The notes under the pieces: generated by a model | Told to the model about the DNA's origin: nothing | Database searches by the model: none | The model's input: only the letters and a program-made list of their open reading frames with translations | DNA from: Prunus persica | Taxonomy: Eukaryota > Streptophyta > Magnoliopsida > Rosales > Rosaceae | Length of the DNA: 64,000 nucleotides | Direction: 5' to 3' | NCBI RefSeq assembly: GCF_000346465.2 | Contig: NC_034009.1 | Coordinates: forward strand, 13,513,730 to 13,577,729 | Shown here: piece after piece, positions 42,943 to 53,040 of the stretch | How positions within the stretch are numbered: position 1 is the first letter of the stretch | Layout of the letters: the number at the start of each line of letters is the position of its first letter | Program-made: the position numbers and the translations under genes

Positions 42943-44397
42943 CTACTCCGAGACGCCAGCAGGAGACTCTTGGTCTGCAACCTCTTCGGCATCCACCTGA
43001 TTAGCCACGCTTTCAACAACTCCACTTACTTGGTCCGCGATATCTACCACCATCTCATCAACTGCATCCTTCGCTCCATCCTTTTCGACTACTGCCTCTT
43101 CGGCGACTTGCTCTTTAGCTTCCTCCATTTGAACATGGAGCAAATTAGGGCATAGTGCCACAATGTCTTCATCTCCAATGGCGTAGAAGGGAGAAGTCCC
43201 ATTTTCATAGTCCCAGTAACCCAGCTTGTACGTTTCTATGATAGCTTCAAGCTTAGATTTCTCAGCAATCTTGTCATAGGTGCCAAATCTAGGCAGAAGC
43301 TTGTCATAACTGAAGGAGATGTCAGGATTCTTGTGCTCAAGATGGAAGAAGGCATCTTTTCGACTGACCAAATTAGCAGCAAAAGAGCTAAGTTCAGAAT
43401 TTTTTTTAGCAAGGGAACTCGTCAAGTCAAATATCATCACGCTCAGTTTAGACGTCTTCTTTTCATAGCGGATCCTCTCGGCCGAGAGCTTGCTAGTTAA
43501 TTCAGCATTCTTCTTCTCTAACTTGCTGAGTTGACAGAAGAAGAGGCAACAGTAGACAAGTTTCAGATAGTCTCAACAGCAAAAACTACTCCTTTTTGAA
43601 GCAATGAACTGTCACTTCCCTTCGTTTTTCCAAGGAAAGACTTGAGAAGGTATCAAGATCGTTAACCTTATGGAAATGATCAACCAGCTTGAAGCAAGCA
43701 GACGGGCGTGACAGGAAGTTTGTCTTCAGCAAATCAAACATGCATGCATCCCTTGCAGGGCTGGACTTGTCTACCTTAGGATCAGCCACTGACATTGTAA
43801 AGGAACTCTTCACCTTGGCAGATGACTCTCTCGCCTTCTTAGCCGCCGCCATCCTCACTTCTAAAGGAGTCAACGACGCTAAATCATCTATATGCTTGAT
43901 TGCTCTTTACTCAACAACTGGATCGTTATGGTGGGGTAGATGATTAGATCTTCCAGTTCGATCTCCATCCCTTGATTGGTGTAGACGACTCGAATTTTAG
44001 AGAGGAATACCAGCATCCATTTGCCTCTCAATAGGTGAACTTGTTCGCGAGTGGACCACTTCACGGAGCAGATCACAGTTTCCAAGCTTGTCATGAGAAG
44101 GCTTGAGTAGAACGTCCCTAGTGTTTCGAATACCGTCAACCTTCTCACTGTCTGAGCTGACGAGGTGCTTAACCTTAGCAGATGAAAGGGAAGCAGCTCC
44201 TACTTATGTATTCTCAGCAGAAGGGAGCCTTGGTTTCTTCCTCAACGAAGATACATCCTTCGCCCCCGAAGTCGCAGCTTTATTTCTTAAAGACTTGACA
44301 TCAACCTTCCTCTTCGAGGGAGGTTCGACAGAACACTCTTTTTGTTATGCAGGGATATCATCAAAGTCTAGACTGTTCTGATTCTATCTCTCAACAT
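42943..44397 (-). pseudogene. Retrotransposon gag-like open frame, 3' part, interrupted
   Basis: Minus-strand coding remnant. 43873-43586 reads MTPLEVRMAAAKKARESSAK and ends in VHCFKKE; 43440-42943 reads through FRTYDKIAE-like FGTYDKIAEKSKLEAI, YKLGYWDYENG and a long acidic tail EEAKEQVAEEAVVEKDGA to GVSE. Upstream, 44380-43890 is a Lys/Ser-rich stretch with stops (SKRKVDVKSLRNKAATSGAK). The style (Lys/Ser-rich N part, helical core, acidic tail) is like gag-type proteins of large non-autonomous retrotransposon derivatives, but I cannot name a family; a host gene is not excluded. It is cut at 44397 by a copia element and continues at 49389. Confidence 0.5.
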
Positions 44398-44402
44398 CCT
44401 AG

Positions 44403-44676
44403 TGTTAGACCAAGTCCTACTCTGCCTACAGTTTCAAGAGTTTGTGATTAAGTCAACTTGTTATCCACCAAGAGTTAGTTTTGGTTAAGACTCTTTTAAA
44501 TATTTCATTCCGTGTAAATCTAAGTGTGTTGTTTCTGTTGTATTGTTTGAATTTCAAATAGCCTTGTAAATAGGGATTTCAGTTCCCTGATGTAATCTTG
44601 AATGAAGTATAAATACATGCAGCCCTTACTGATTGGGTATGTAATTGAGATCACACATCCTTCTCTAAGTCTTTCA
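44403..44676 (+). repeat. 5' LTR of the copia element
   Basis: 274 bp, starts TGTTAGACC and ends CTTTCA. A TATAAATACA word at about 44609-44618 is the likely promoter core. It differs from the 3' LTR at three sites (ACAGTTT/ACGGTTT, GTGTTGT/GTGCTGT, TTTCAAA/TTTGAAA). Confidence 0.95.
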
Positions 44677-44688
44677 TGGTATTAGAGC
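44677..44688 (+). other. Primer-binding site (initiator tRNA-Met type)
   Basis: TGGTATTAGAGC directly after the 5' LTR. It is close to the TGGTATCAGAGC complementary to the 3' end of plant initiator methionine tRNA, the usual primer of copia elements. Confidence 0.9.
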
Positions 44689-44802
44689 CCTAGCAGTCTA
44701 ACGACACAGATCCAAATTTTTTTTTTTCTCTTTGCTTCCATGGCCGATTCTAGCAACAGTGACTCCCCCTAAACTATCAACACCACTTTCCCAAATTCCA
44801 CC

Positions 44803-45666
44803 ATGAACCCTTTCTCTTCCTTCACCTCAGTTGTAAACATTAAGCTGGATCGTACCAATTATCCTTTGTGGTTGGCTCAGATCTTACCTATTCTCAGGAG
44901 TCGGGACCTGATGGGTTATGTTGATGGAACCATTGTTTGTCCTTCCCAGCAGCTTTCTGGAAGTACAACTACTAATCCTGCTTACAAAACCTGGGTGCAG
45001 TACGATCAAATGATACTCAGCTGGATTAATGGCTCTCTCACGCCGTCTGTGCTCTCGGTCGTGGCCAGCAAGAAGACCTCTCGTGCTACCTGGGAGGCTC
45101 TTGAGCAACGTTATGCTTCTACGTCCCAGAATCGCATCTTGTTTCTGTGGAATGAACTTATACAAACCCAAAAAGGTGATTTGTCGATTGCGGATTATCT
45201 TGACAAAATGAATGCTATTTCTGATAACCTTGCCCTAGCTGGCAAACCTGTGGGTGATGATGAACTTGTCCAGATTATCTTGAACAATCTTGGACCTGCT
45301 TATGAGATGACAGTGAACGCTGCTCAGGCACGTGATACTCCCATCATGTACCCTACGCTTGAGGCACTCTTACTGACTACAGAAAGGAGGATGACTGAGC
45401 AAGCTGCTCCCCTTGTGAAGGCTGCTTCTGTTAATGCTTTTGTCACTGCCAGAGGTCGTGGTGGACGATTTCGTGGCAACGGACGAGGAACAGTTCCAGC
45501 TGGACGTGGCGGTGCTGCTGGACGTGGTGGTGTCAATCCTCGCCCCAATCCTTATAATAACAATGTGAGACCTAATTATGCAACCAATGGTGAAAGGTTT
45601 AAAGGTGCAGGTGAAAGGATTACATGCCAGATTTGTGGGAAACAAGGGCATCCTGCCCTAGATTGA
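44803..45666 (+). CDS. Copia gag, ends at a stop inside the zinc knuckle
   Basis: Capsid/nucleocapsid polyprotein part. An ATG at 44740 in the same frame is followed by TAA at 44770-44772, so the open part starts at 44803. It has LDRTNYPLWLAQILPILRSR (UBN2/gag-type start), WEALEQRYASTSQNRILFLW, a basic GRGGRFRGNGRG RNA-binding stretch, and the start of a CCHC zinc knuckle, CQICGKQGH. The codon for the fourth ligand (Cys in the family) is TGA at 45664-45666. The same frame continues beyond as the protease region. Confidence 0.9.
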   Translation: MNPFSSFTSVVNIKLDRTNYPLWLAQILPILRSRDLMGYVDGTIVCPSQQLSGSTTTNPAYKTWVQYDQMILSWINGSLTPSVLSVVASKKTSRATWEALEQRYASTSQNRILFLWNELIQTQKGDLSIADYLDKMNAISDNLALAGKPVGDDELVQIILNNLGPAYEMTVNAAQARDTPIMYPTLEALLLTTERRMTEQAAPLVKAASVNAFVTARGRGGRFRGNGRGTVPAGRGGAAGRGGVNPRPNPYNNNVRPNYATNGERFKGAGERITCQICGKQGHPALD

Positions 45667-45675
45667 AACCAGCGA

Positions 45676-46131
45676 ATGAATACTGCGTATGAAGGAAGGG
45701 TCCCAGCCAAGAAACTTACTGTCATGGCCACCTCTCCTATTACTCTTAATCGACAAACCAATGGGCAGTGGTTACTTGATACTGGTGCCAATGCACATGT
45801 CACTCCAGATCTTCAGAATTTGGTTAATCCAAAAGAATATAACGGTAATGAGAATGTTGGTGGAGTAGGTAATGACTCTGGAATTTCTATTTCTCATCTT
45901 GGTTCAAATACATTACGTACTAAATCTTGCTCATTTGAATTAAAAGATATCTTAAGATGTCCCACTGCCTCCACACATATTATTTCTGCCCATAGATTTA
46001 CCTTAGACAATCAGTGCTATATACTTATTTTCCCTCATTTTTTCCTTGTACAGGACCTTAAGACTCGGAAGACGCTTTTCCACGGGAGATGTGAGAATGG
46101 CTTATATCCATTTTCAGGTGGCGGTGGATAG
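45676..46131 (+). CDS. Copia protease region
   Basis: In frame with gag after the stop. The aspartic protease motif LLDTGANAHVT is present (catalytic Asp in DTGA). It ends at TAG 46129-46131 after a GGGG stretch, just before the gag-pre-integrase domain. The frame resumes immediately, so only one stop separates the two. Confidence 0.88.
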   Translation: MNTAYEGRVPAKKLTVMATSPITLNRQTNGQWLLDTGANAHVTPDLQNLVNPKEYNGNENVGGVGNDSGISISHLGSNTLRTKSCSFELKDILRCPTASTHIISAHRFTLDNQCYILIFPHFFLVQDLKTRKTLFHGRCENGLYPFSGGGG

Positions 46132-46149
46132 TTTAACTACCCTATTTCA

Positions 46150-46833
46150 GTGTGTGTAGGCATTCGAGTCTCGGCTCAAAAATGGCATTCACGTCTTGGT
46201 CATCCTACCTCGTCTACTGTCAAGTTTTTAATTTCCAATAAGAAAGTACCAGTTCTTGGTGCTTCCAATGTAACGTTTTGTCAGTCATGTCCCTTAGGAA
46301 AGAGTACTAAATTACCTTTCAGTATTTCCAAGTCTGTCTCTCAATTCCCTTTACAATTGTTGCATTCTGATGTTTGGTGTTCTCCAGTAAATTCAGTTGA
46401 TGGTTTTCGTTATTATGTGTTATTCGTGGATGATTATTCTAGATATTCTTGGGTTTTTCCAATGAAAAGAAAATCTGAAGTTTTTGAAATTTTTGTGAGA
46501 TTTAAAGCACAGGTCGAAAATATGTTCAATACTTCCATCAAAACCCTTCAATGTGATGAAGGTGGGGAATATAAAAGTCATGTTTTTCAAAATTATCTTG
46601 CATCTCACGGCGTTTCACAACGATTTTCGTGTCCAAAACATCCTGAACAAAATGGTATTGCCGAACGAAAACATCGTCACATTGTTGAGTCTAGTATTGT
46701 CATGCTTTCTCATGCCCATATTCCAAATAAATATTGGGTGGATGCTTGTTTGACAGCTACTTATTTAATTAATAGATTGCCAAGTCGTGCCTTGTCCCAT
46801 AAATCGCAGTATGAAAAATTGTTTGACAGCTAG
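46150..46833 (+). CDS. Copia integrase, truncated by a tandem duplication
   Basis: Gag-pre-integrase motif WHSRLGHP, His/Cys zinc-binding remnant CQSCPLGK, then the integrase core: LLHSDVW (Asp), FVDDYSRYSWVFP, LQCDEGGEY (Asp) and QNGIAERKHRHIVE (Glu). The DDE triad is intact. The frame is lost in the first 139-bp duplicate, and the C-terminal part of integrase is missing. Confidence 0.9.
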   Translation: MCVGIRVSAQKWHSRLGHPTSSTVKFLISNKKVPVLGASNVTFCQSCPLGKSTKLPFSISKSVSQFPLQLLHSDVWCSPVNSVDGFRYYVLFVDDYSRYSWVFPMKRKSEVFEIFVRFKAQVENMFNTSIKTLQCDEGGEYKSHVFQNYLASHGVSQRFSCPKHPEQNGIAERKHRHIVESSIVMLSHAHIPNKYWVDACLTATYLINRLPSRALSHKSQYEKLFDS

Positions 46834-47060
46834 TATTGTCATGCTTTCTCATGCCCATATTCCAAATAAATATTGGGTGGATGCTTGTTTGACAGCTACT
46901 TATTTAATTAATAGATTGCCAAGTCGTGCCTTGTCCCATAAATCGCAGTATGAAAAATTGTTTGACAGCTAGTATTGTCATGCTTTCTCATGCCCATATT
47001 CCAAATAAATATTGGGTGGATGCTTGTTTGACAGCTACTTATTTAATTAATAGATTGCCA
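46691..47060. repeat. 139-bp tandem repeat within integrase
   Basis: Units 46691-46829 and 46830-46968, plus a partial third 46969-47060 (92 bp), each beginning CTAGTATTGTCATGC. The copies look identical. 139 is not a multiple of three, so each copy shifts the frame. Confidence 0.97.
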
Positions 47061-47332
47061 ATTCTCGCCATGTCCTATTCGATGAGGACACTTTTCCATT
47101 CAAGGAACTCACATCTTCCCTGGACAGCGTTGGAACCACAGGTAGTAATACTTCCCCTGACTTATTATTTACTTTTCCTCTTTTATCTCCATCACCCCAG
47201 GCCAACCCATTATCTCCTAGCCCGCCTTTACAGTCCCTTCATCAACCAAACACCATAGCATCTGATATTCGTAATCCTACTAACCTGCCCTCCATTCCTG
47301 CCTTACTTGATCCTCTAGCCACGGCAAACCCA

Positions 47333-49195
47333 ATGCCTTTACAAATCTCTAGGCCTACCATTTCATCTTCACATGAGCAAGAGGCAGTACCAGTTCCTGA
47401 ACTGAACCAATCCGTGCCAACTGATACTCACGGTGCTCTGTCTTCCAATCAACAGTCAATCCAACCTCAAAGAATGACTACTCGTTCACAATTTGGCATT
47501 CACAAACGTAATCCTAAATATGCATTGCATGTTAATATTGATCATTCTCTTGTTGAACCAACCTGTTATAGTCAGGCCTTCAAGCAACATGAGTGGAGGA
47601 ATGCCATGGTTCAAGAGTTCAACTCACTACAACGTTGTGGTACCTGGAAACTTGTTCTGTATCATCCACAAATGAATTTGTTGCCTAACAAGTGGGTTTT
47701 CAAGCTTCAACAGCGTGCGGATGGCTCAATAGAAATGTATAAGGCGAGGCTTGTTGCCAACGGATTTCATCAGAAGCCTGGCATTGATTATACAGAAACC
47801 TTTAGTCCTGTGGTGAAGCACAGCACCATACGACTTGTTCTTAGTCTTGCTGTTTCCAAACGGTGGCCTATTAGACAATTGGATGTACATAATGCATTTT
47901 TGCATGGATTTTTGAACGAGGATGTGTATATGAGACAACCTGCTGGTTTTGTTGATCAGCAATATCCTCATTATGTTTGCAAACTGCAACGGAGTATCTA
48001 TGGCTTGAAACAAGCTCTTCATGCTTGGTTTCATCGGTTCTCATATTTTTTGCTTCAATTGGGATTTGAAGTGTCCACTTGTGATTATAGTTTGTTTGTT
48101 TACAATCACAGAGGTATTTACTTAATTTTGTTGATATACGTGGACGATATTTTGTTGACAGGAAATAGCTTACGACAAATGGGTTGCTTAATCAAAAAAC
48201 TGGGAACTTTATTTTCCATGAAGGATTTGGGTCCACTACATTATTTTCTAGGAGTTGAAGTACAATATATGAATGATCAGATGCATTTGAGTCAAGCTAA
48301 GTATGCCTTGGACTTGTTGAAGCGTACCAACTTTTTGGATGCCAAACCAATTTCAACTCCAGTTCCTTGCGGCCAGAAATTGAGTGCTTATGATGGTGAG
48401 CCACATGACAGTCCAGACTTGTATCAGAGTGTAGTTGGCGCACTACAGTATCTAACCATCACCAGACCCGATCTTTCCTATGCTGTGAACCAGGTCTGTC
48501 AGTTCATGCACTCTCCAACAACTACGCATTGGACGGCAGTCAAGAGGATACTTCGCTATGTTAAAGCCACGTACAATCATGGTCTCCTGTACAAACATGG
48601 TCTTTCACATCTCACGGCCTTTTCCGATGCTGACTACGCTGGGAATCCTGACACTCGGCATTCCACTGGTGGTTTTTGCATTTACTTCGGCTCCAATCTT
48701 GTGTCATGGAGTTCTAAGAAACACAAAACGGTGTCTCGCTCGAGTTCCGAAGCTGAGTATCGACAGCTGGCTTACACAGCTGCGGAACTGTCATGGCTAA
48801 AGTCTCTTTTCCGTGGCTTAAAGTTGCATCTTGTTTGTCCGACCATTTGGTGCGACAATATCTCGTCCATTGCCCTAGCTTCGAATCCAGTTTTTCATTC
48901 ACGCACGAAGATTTGGAAGTTGATTACCATTATGTTCGTGAAAAAGGTGGTTCGTGGTCAGTTACTGGTGAATTATATTTGTTCTCAAGATCAGATTGCT
49001 GATTTGTTCACTAAAGGCCTGTCTTCTTTGCGTTTCAAAGTTCTAGTTTCCAAGTTGACAGGGGGGGGGGGGCTTTCAGTGGCTTCCCCCCTGTCAACTT
49101 GCGGGGGGCTGTTAGACCAAGTCCTACTCTGCCTACGGTTTCAAGAGTTTGTGATTAAGTCAACTTGTTATCCACCAAGAGTTAGTTTTGGTTAA
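47333..49195 (+). CDS. Copia reverse transcriptase and RNase H
   Basis: RVT_2-type reverse transcriptase: WRNAMVQEFNSLQRCGTW, NKWVFKLQQRADGSIEMYKA, TFSPVVKHSTIRL, LDVHNAFLHGFLNEDVYM, SIYGLKQALHAW, and the catalytic box YVDDILLTG. Then RNase H: DADYAGNPDTRHSTGG, SSKKHKTVSRSSSEAEY, IWCDNISSIAL and IADLFTKGL. Linked upstream to about 90 codons of Ser/Pro-rich spacer. In RNase H near 48910-48955 about 15 residues read in a shifted frame between two small compensating indels. The frame is otherwise open for 620 codons, ending in the 3' LTR. Confidence 0.93.
   Translation: MPLQISRPTISSSHEQEAVPVPELNQSVPTDTHGALSSNQQSIQPQRMTTRSQFGIHKRNPKYALHVNIDHSLVEPTCYSQAFKQHEWRNAMVQEFNSLQRCGTWKLVLYHPQMNLLPNKWVFKLQQRADGSIEMYKARLVANGFHQKPGIDYTETFSPVVKHSTIRLVLSLAVSKRWPIRQLDVHNAFLHGFLNEDVYMRQPAGFVDQQYPHYVCKLQRSIYGLKQALHAWFHRFSYFLLQLGFEVSTCDYSLFVYNHRGIYLILLIYVDDILLTGNSLRQMGCLIKKLGTLFSMKDLGPLHYFLGVEVQYMNDQMHLSQAKYALDLLKRTNFLDAKPISTPVPCGQKLSAYDGEPHDSPDLYQSVVGALQYLTITRPDLSYAVNQVCQFMHSPTTTHWTAVKRILRYVKATYNHGLLYKHGLSHLTAFSDADYAGNPDTRHSTGGFCIYFGSNLVSWSSKKHKTVSRSSSEAEYRQLAYTAAELSWLKSLFRGLKLHLVCPTIWCDNISSIALASNPVFHSRTKIWKLITIMFVKKVVRGQLLVNYICSQDQIADLFTKGLSSLRFKVLVSKLTGGGGLSVASPLSTCGGLLDQVLLCLRFQEFVIKSTCYPPRVSFG
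49052..49109. other. 15-bp inverted repeat abutting the polypurine tract
   Basis: AAGTTGACAGGGGGG (49052-49066) and its exact inverse complement CCCCCCTGTCAACTT (49086-49100) flank a 19-base loop. The polypurine tract GCGGGGGGC (49101-49109) follows directly, then the 3' LTR at 49110. Confidence 0.9.
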
Positions 49196-49383
49196 GACTC
49201 TTTTAAATATTTCATTCCGTGTAAATCTAAGTGTGCTGTTTCTGTTGTATTGTTTGAATTTGAAATAGCCTTGTAAATAGGGATTTCAGTTCCCTGATGT
49301 AATCTTGAATGAAGTATAAATACATGCAGCCCTTACTGATTGGGTATGTAATTGAGATCACACATCCTTCTCTAAGTCTTTCA
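49110..49383 (+). repeat. 3' LTR of the copia element
   Basis: 274 bp, three mismatches to the 5' LTR, followed by the target duplication CCTAG. Confidence 0.95.
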
Positions 49384-49388
49384 CCTAG

Positions 49389-49860
49389 GCAGGGGGCAGA
49401 CCACCAACTTCCTTCTGATACTTGCCCAGTAGACACGGCTCGTAACGTGAGGCCTAGCACACTCTAGCCCCGACCTACGACAATAGGTAGCAATTGGTCC
49501 ACCTGCGCGCACTTGCTCCACCACGGCTGCCGCCCACTGCAAGTTGTCGCATGTCACAACCCACCCACTGCAAGTTGTCGCATGTCACAGCAACAACAAT
49601 CCGGGCTTCCCCCAACTGGTCCTCGCTGTAAAAAAATTACATTAAAAAATAAAAAAAGATGAAGAAAAAGAAATATACGTGCTTGACTTACCTTGGGATG
49701 CAGGGCGACTCCTCTCTTCAATAAGCTATACAAATTCTCCAAGATCTCTCTCAAGCTAGAAAGTATAGAAGTTAAGTTTGCGATGTGAAGAAGAGTGAAG
49801 AGAAGCCCTGTATTTATACAGATTAGGCATCCTAGGTCAAGAAAGAATCGCAAGCCCATT
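49389..49860 (-). pseudogene. 5' part of the interrupted gag-like unit, with promoter
   Basis: The sequence is continuous with 44397 once the copia element and one CCTAG are removed. On the minus strand TATAAATACAGGGCTTC (about 49818-49802) is a TATA box, followed by a CTTCACTCTTC leader. CTTACC at 49688-49693 is a splice donor read from the right. Coding-like sequence follows to 49389. A 26-bp word CACTGCAAGTTGTCGCATGT (first 20 given) is directly repeated at about 49536 and 49564. Confidence 0.45.
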
Positions 49861-49929
49861 CCTATTGTGAACCCAGCTCCAAGAACAATCAAAAACCCAC
49901 TCCATAGACATTGGTGCTCCAGTTACTGA

Positions 49930-52900
49930 AAATATGCAGCCCACTCAAAGAACGCAGAATAGTGAAGGTACTCAGCCAAGTATGACATATGCATTTATGC
50001 AGGAGTTTGATTTAATGCACGAACCTTGCGTTTGAGTAGCTAAGGATACCTATTAGCATTATTCTTGAATATTCAGCAAGCGTTTGTGACGCTTATGTAA
50101 TTGGTTCATGTATGATAGGTTTTTTTTTTAGGTTGAAAATTAACGATATTGATACTGAAGGTGCCTACTCAGGGGACCAAAATAATGAACATACTCAACC
50201 AAGTATGACATGGGAATTTATGCATACGTTTAATTAACGGACCCTGAGTTTGAGTAGCTAGTGATACCTATTCAAGTGGTTTTGAATGTGCTACATGTAA
50301 TAATCTGGCTCTAAATTAATAGTTAAATATGAAATTATTCAAGTAAAAGATTATTCTACCCGAGGAATATTTTAAATGTTTAAAAGTTGACTTTTTGTTC
50401 GGGAAGGAATTCGGGAATTCTAGTTGTACTGTTGTGGAGAGCACGTCGAGATGAGTCCATAAACACGTAATGGGCTCAAATCTGAGTTGTAACGAGAAAG
50501 ATACGAATCAATTTCACGTAAAGGCAAAATTGAATCTCTCTCTCTCTCCCCCCCCCCCCCCCACGTCGCGCCACCCCCGCCCCAGTTTTTCTATTCTGTT
50601 TCAGACGGCGAGAATGTCGCCGTCCGGCCACCGTTCTCGACGCCATCACTTGCAAAACCTTCCTCACTCTCTCCTCTATCCAACCCACCCCTTTTTTCCG
50701 ACCAAAAACCTAGCAATTGACGGAGGCAATGGAGGGAAAAACCTGCAAAAATTGCCATTCAAGCTGGCGACGTCCCAACCACCATATATAGCAAGTGAGG
50801 TATGGTTTCTCACCTTTTCTTCAAGCTCTAGTTGCCTATTGGGTAGGATGGGATTGATTTTTACGTTGAGGGTTCCGATTTGAAACCTAGGTTTTGGTCA
50901 GATTTCAAATTGAAATTCCAGCCAGTTGCCATCCATATTGGACCTCCCCACAGTTGAATAAAATGATCCCCACCTTATTTAGTAACTGTAGGTGGAAGGG
51001 TGACCCTTAGTTTGGAAGTTTTTAGGCCACCAGTATCGCTTAGGACACCCACGCACTGCCGGCACGTGTAGCGGTGCTTAGGCAATGTAGCAGAGGTGCA
51101 TTGCATTCCAATGTGATATGCTGGTTGTCATGAGCACGTAGGTGCACTTGGATTTCAATTCGGATGTCATTTGGCTATCGAACGGATTTACGCCTATTGT
51201 ACGTTATCCGGGTTCAATATGTTCAGACTGTTGGATCGGGTCCAAATTAAGATATGTTCATCTAGGAACTTCTAGGATTGTGTAGGATTTTGTGGATCGA
51301 GAATCGGAGACATAGATGTTCCGATTCAATGACTTAAATTTTGCGTTTCGCGATAACCGTCTGATCGTGAGCCATCCGACCTTTCGATTCGGACTAGACT
51401 TGCGGAATGTGTTTCCTAAACCTCGTGGAACCCTTAGGAACTTTCGGATTGAGAAACGGAGGTAGTGGGCCCCGAGGGCCCGATTGACCAAATCTGACAA
51501 TTTGACCCCTCGGTTGACCGTGAGTCTTCCGAAGTAGTTTTACCCTTCGAGAAGTATTAGAACGACCATGTAAACGAGTCCTGACCATAAGTTGAGTTAT
51601 TCTGATCATGTTAGGATTAGGAAATTGTTTTATAGTATTGTATGAAAATTCCTAGATATTATATTGATAATTGATGTTATGGGCTTTTCTTTAATGGTTA
51701 TTATTTTTCATTAATTGATATTATTATGAATATAAATAAAGTATCTGAATTGGGTAGTATTGGGGTATGTACAAAAGTATATTATTTTAATTGTGGGATA
51801 TAGCATTTTATGGAATTTATGTGAAAACAAGCATTGATTTCTATTTGAATTATTTTCGGACCTTTAGAAAATTTACGCTTATGTGAGTGTTCATTAGTTT
51901 GTAATGGCATTAATTCATTGATTAAATTACCATGCAATCTATTATGGATTTATATGATTATGGAATGAGTATATATATTTAGATATATAGATTGATAAAT
52001 TGTGCATATTTCTGTTATTTTGTTATTAGAAAATGTATTCTAGTATTTGATGGTATACCTAACTGTTATTCTCTATATTTGAAGATTATGCATTATTGGA
52101 AGTGATGAAATCTCTAGGGGTAGTGGTTATTTATTTATTTATTTATTTACTTATTTATTTATTTAGTTATCTATTATTATTAAGATTATTATTATAATAT
52201 TGAAATGGAATGATTTGTTAATTGGATTTCGACATGATTAATAAAATTAACTAAATATCTAATTACATGTCTATATATATATACTCAATGGTTTGGAAAT
52301 GATGAATTATGGACTCTAGTTCTCAATAGTATGTGGTGTAAATTCATAGGTAGTTGAGAACTGATTTTTGTAAAGTTGAGAAAAGATTTGAAAAATGGAT
52401 TTGTGGAATAAAGAAAAGTTTGTGATAAGTTTTGGATATGGTTTTCAAACCCACCACAGGAGTACCCCCCCAGTTCCCTTGAAAGAGTTTGGTTATTTTT
52501 GATAATGCCCCACGAGTTTCGGGGACGCCTGAACCGTGTGGTTAGAGGATTGCGGCTTTGGTTGACTTGATGTCTCTGAGGCATGCTAGGATTGCGGCTC
52601 TGGTTGACTTGGTTTCTCCGAGGTTTGCAAGGAATGCGGCTCGGTTAGCTTTGTGTTTCCGAGGCTTACGATGATGGAACTGACAGGATACTTGGAATTG
52701 ATGGAATAATATTGGAATTGACGGTATTAATAGAATTGACGGATCAGGAATGGGGGTACGCCTAGGTGGAAGAGTATTTGGGTATAAGATGTGTAACTAA
52801 TATTGATGATATTATCTTGGTATTTTTTGAGTAAAAGTTTAATACCTATTCTATGATTAAGAGACAAGGATGGAGAATTTCCTAATTTTAAGGATTTTAT

Positions 52901-52997
52901 ACAATTTCCCATTATTTTCTTAAGCGATGAGTTTGTTTTACAAGTAAAAGAGGAATATATATATATATATATATATATATATTCTAGTCAAGTTGTT

Positions 52998-53040
<43 letters not shown>

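Larger units (their letters stand above)
44403..49383 (+). mobile_element. Ty1/copia LTR retrotransposon
   Basis: Complete element of 4981 bp: 274-bp LTRs (44403-44676 and 49110-49383, TGTTAG..TTTCA), target duplication CCTAG (44398-44402 and 49384-49388), primer-binding site at 44677 and polypurine tract at 49101-49109. Domain order gag, protease, integrase, reverse transcriptase, RNase H defines Ty1/copia. The LTRs differ at three positions (about 98.9% identical), so insertion is recent. Coding breaks (stops at 44770, 45664 and 46129; a 139-bp triplication; deletion in late integrase) make it non-autonomous. Confidence 0.97.

Noticed and set aside
45324..45803. Minus-strand open frames over copia gag
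   Set aside because: Antisense of the Gly/Arg-rich gag region; composition explains them.
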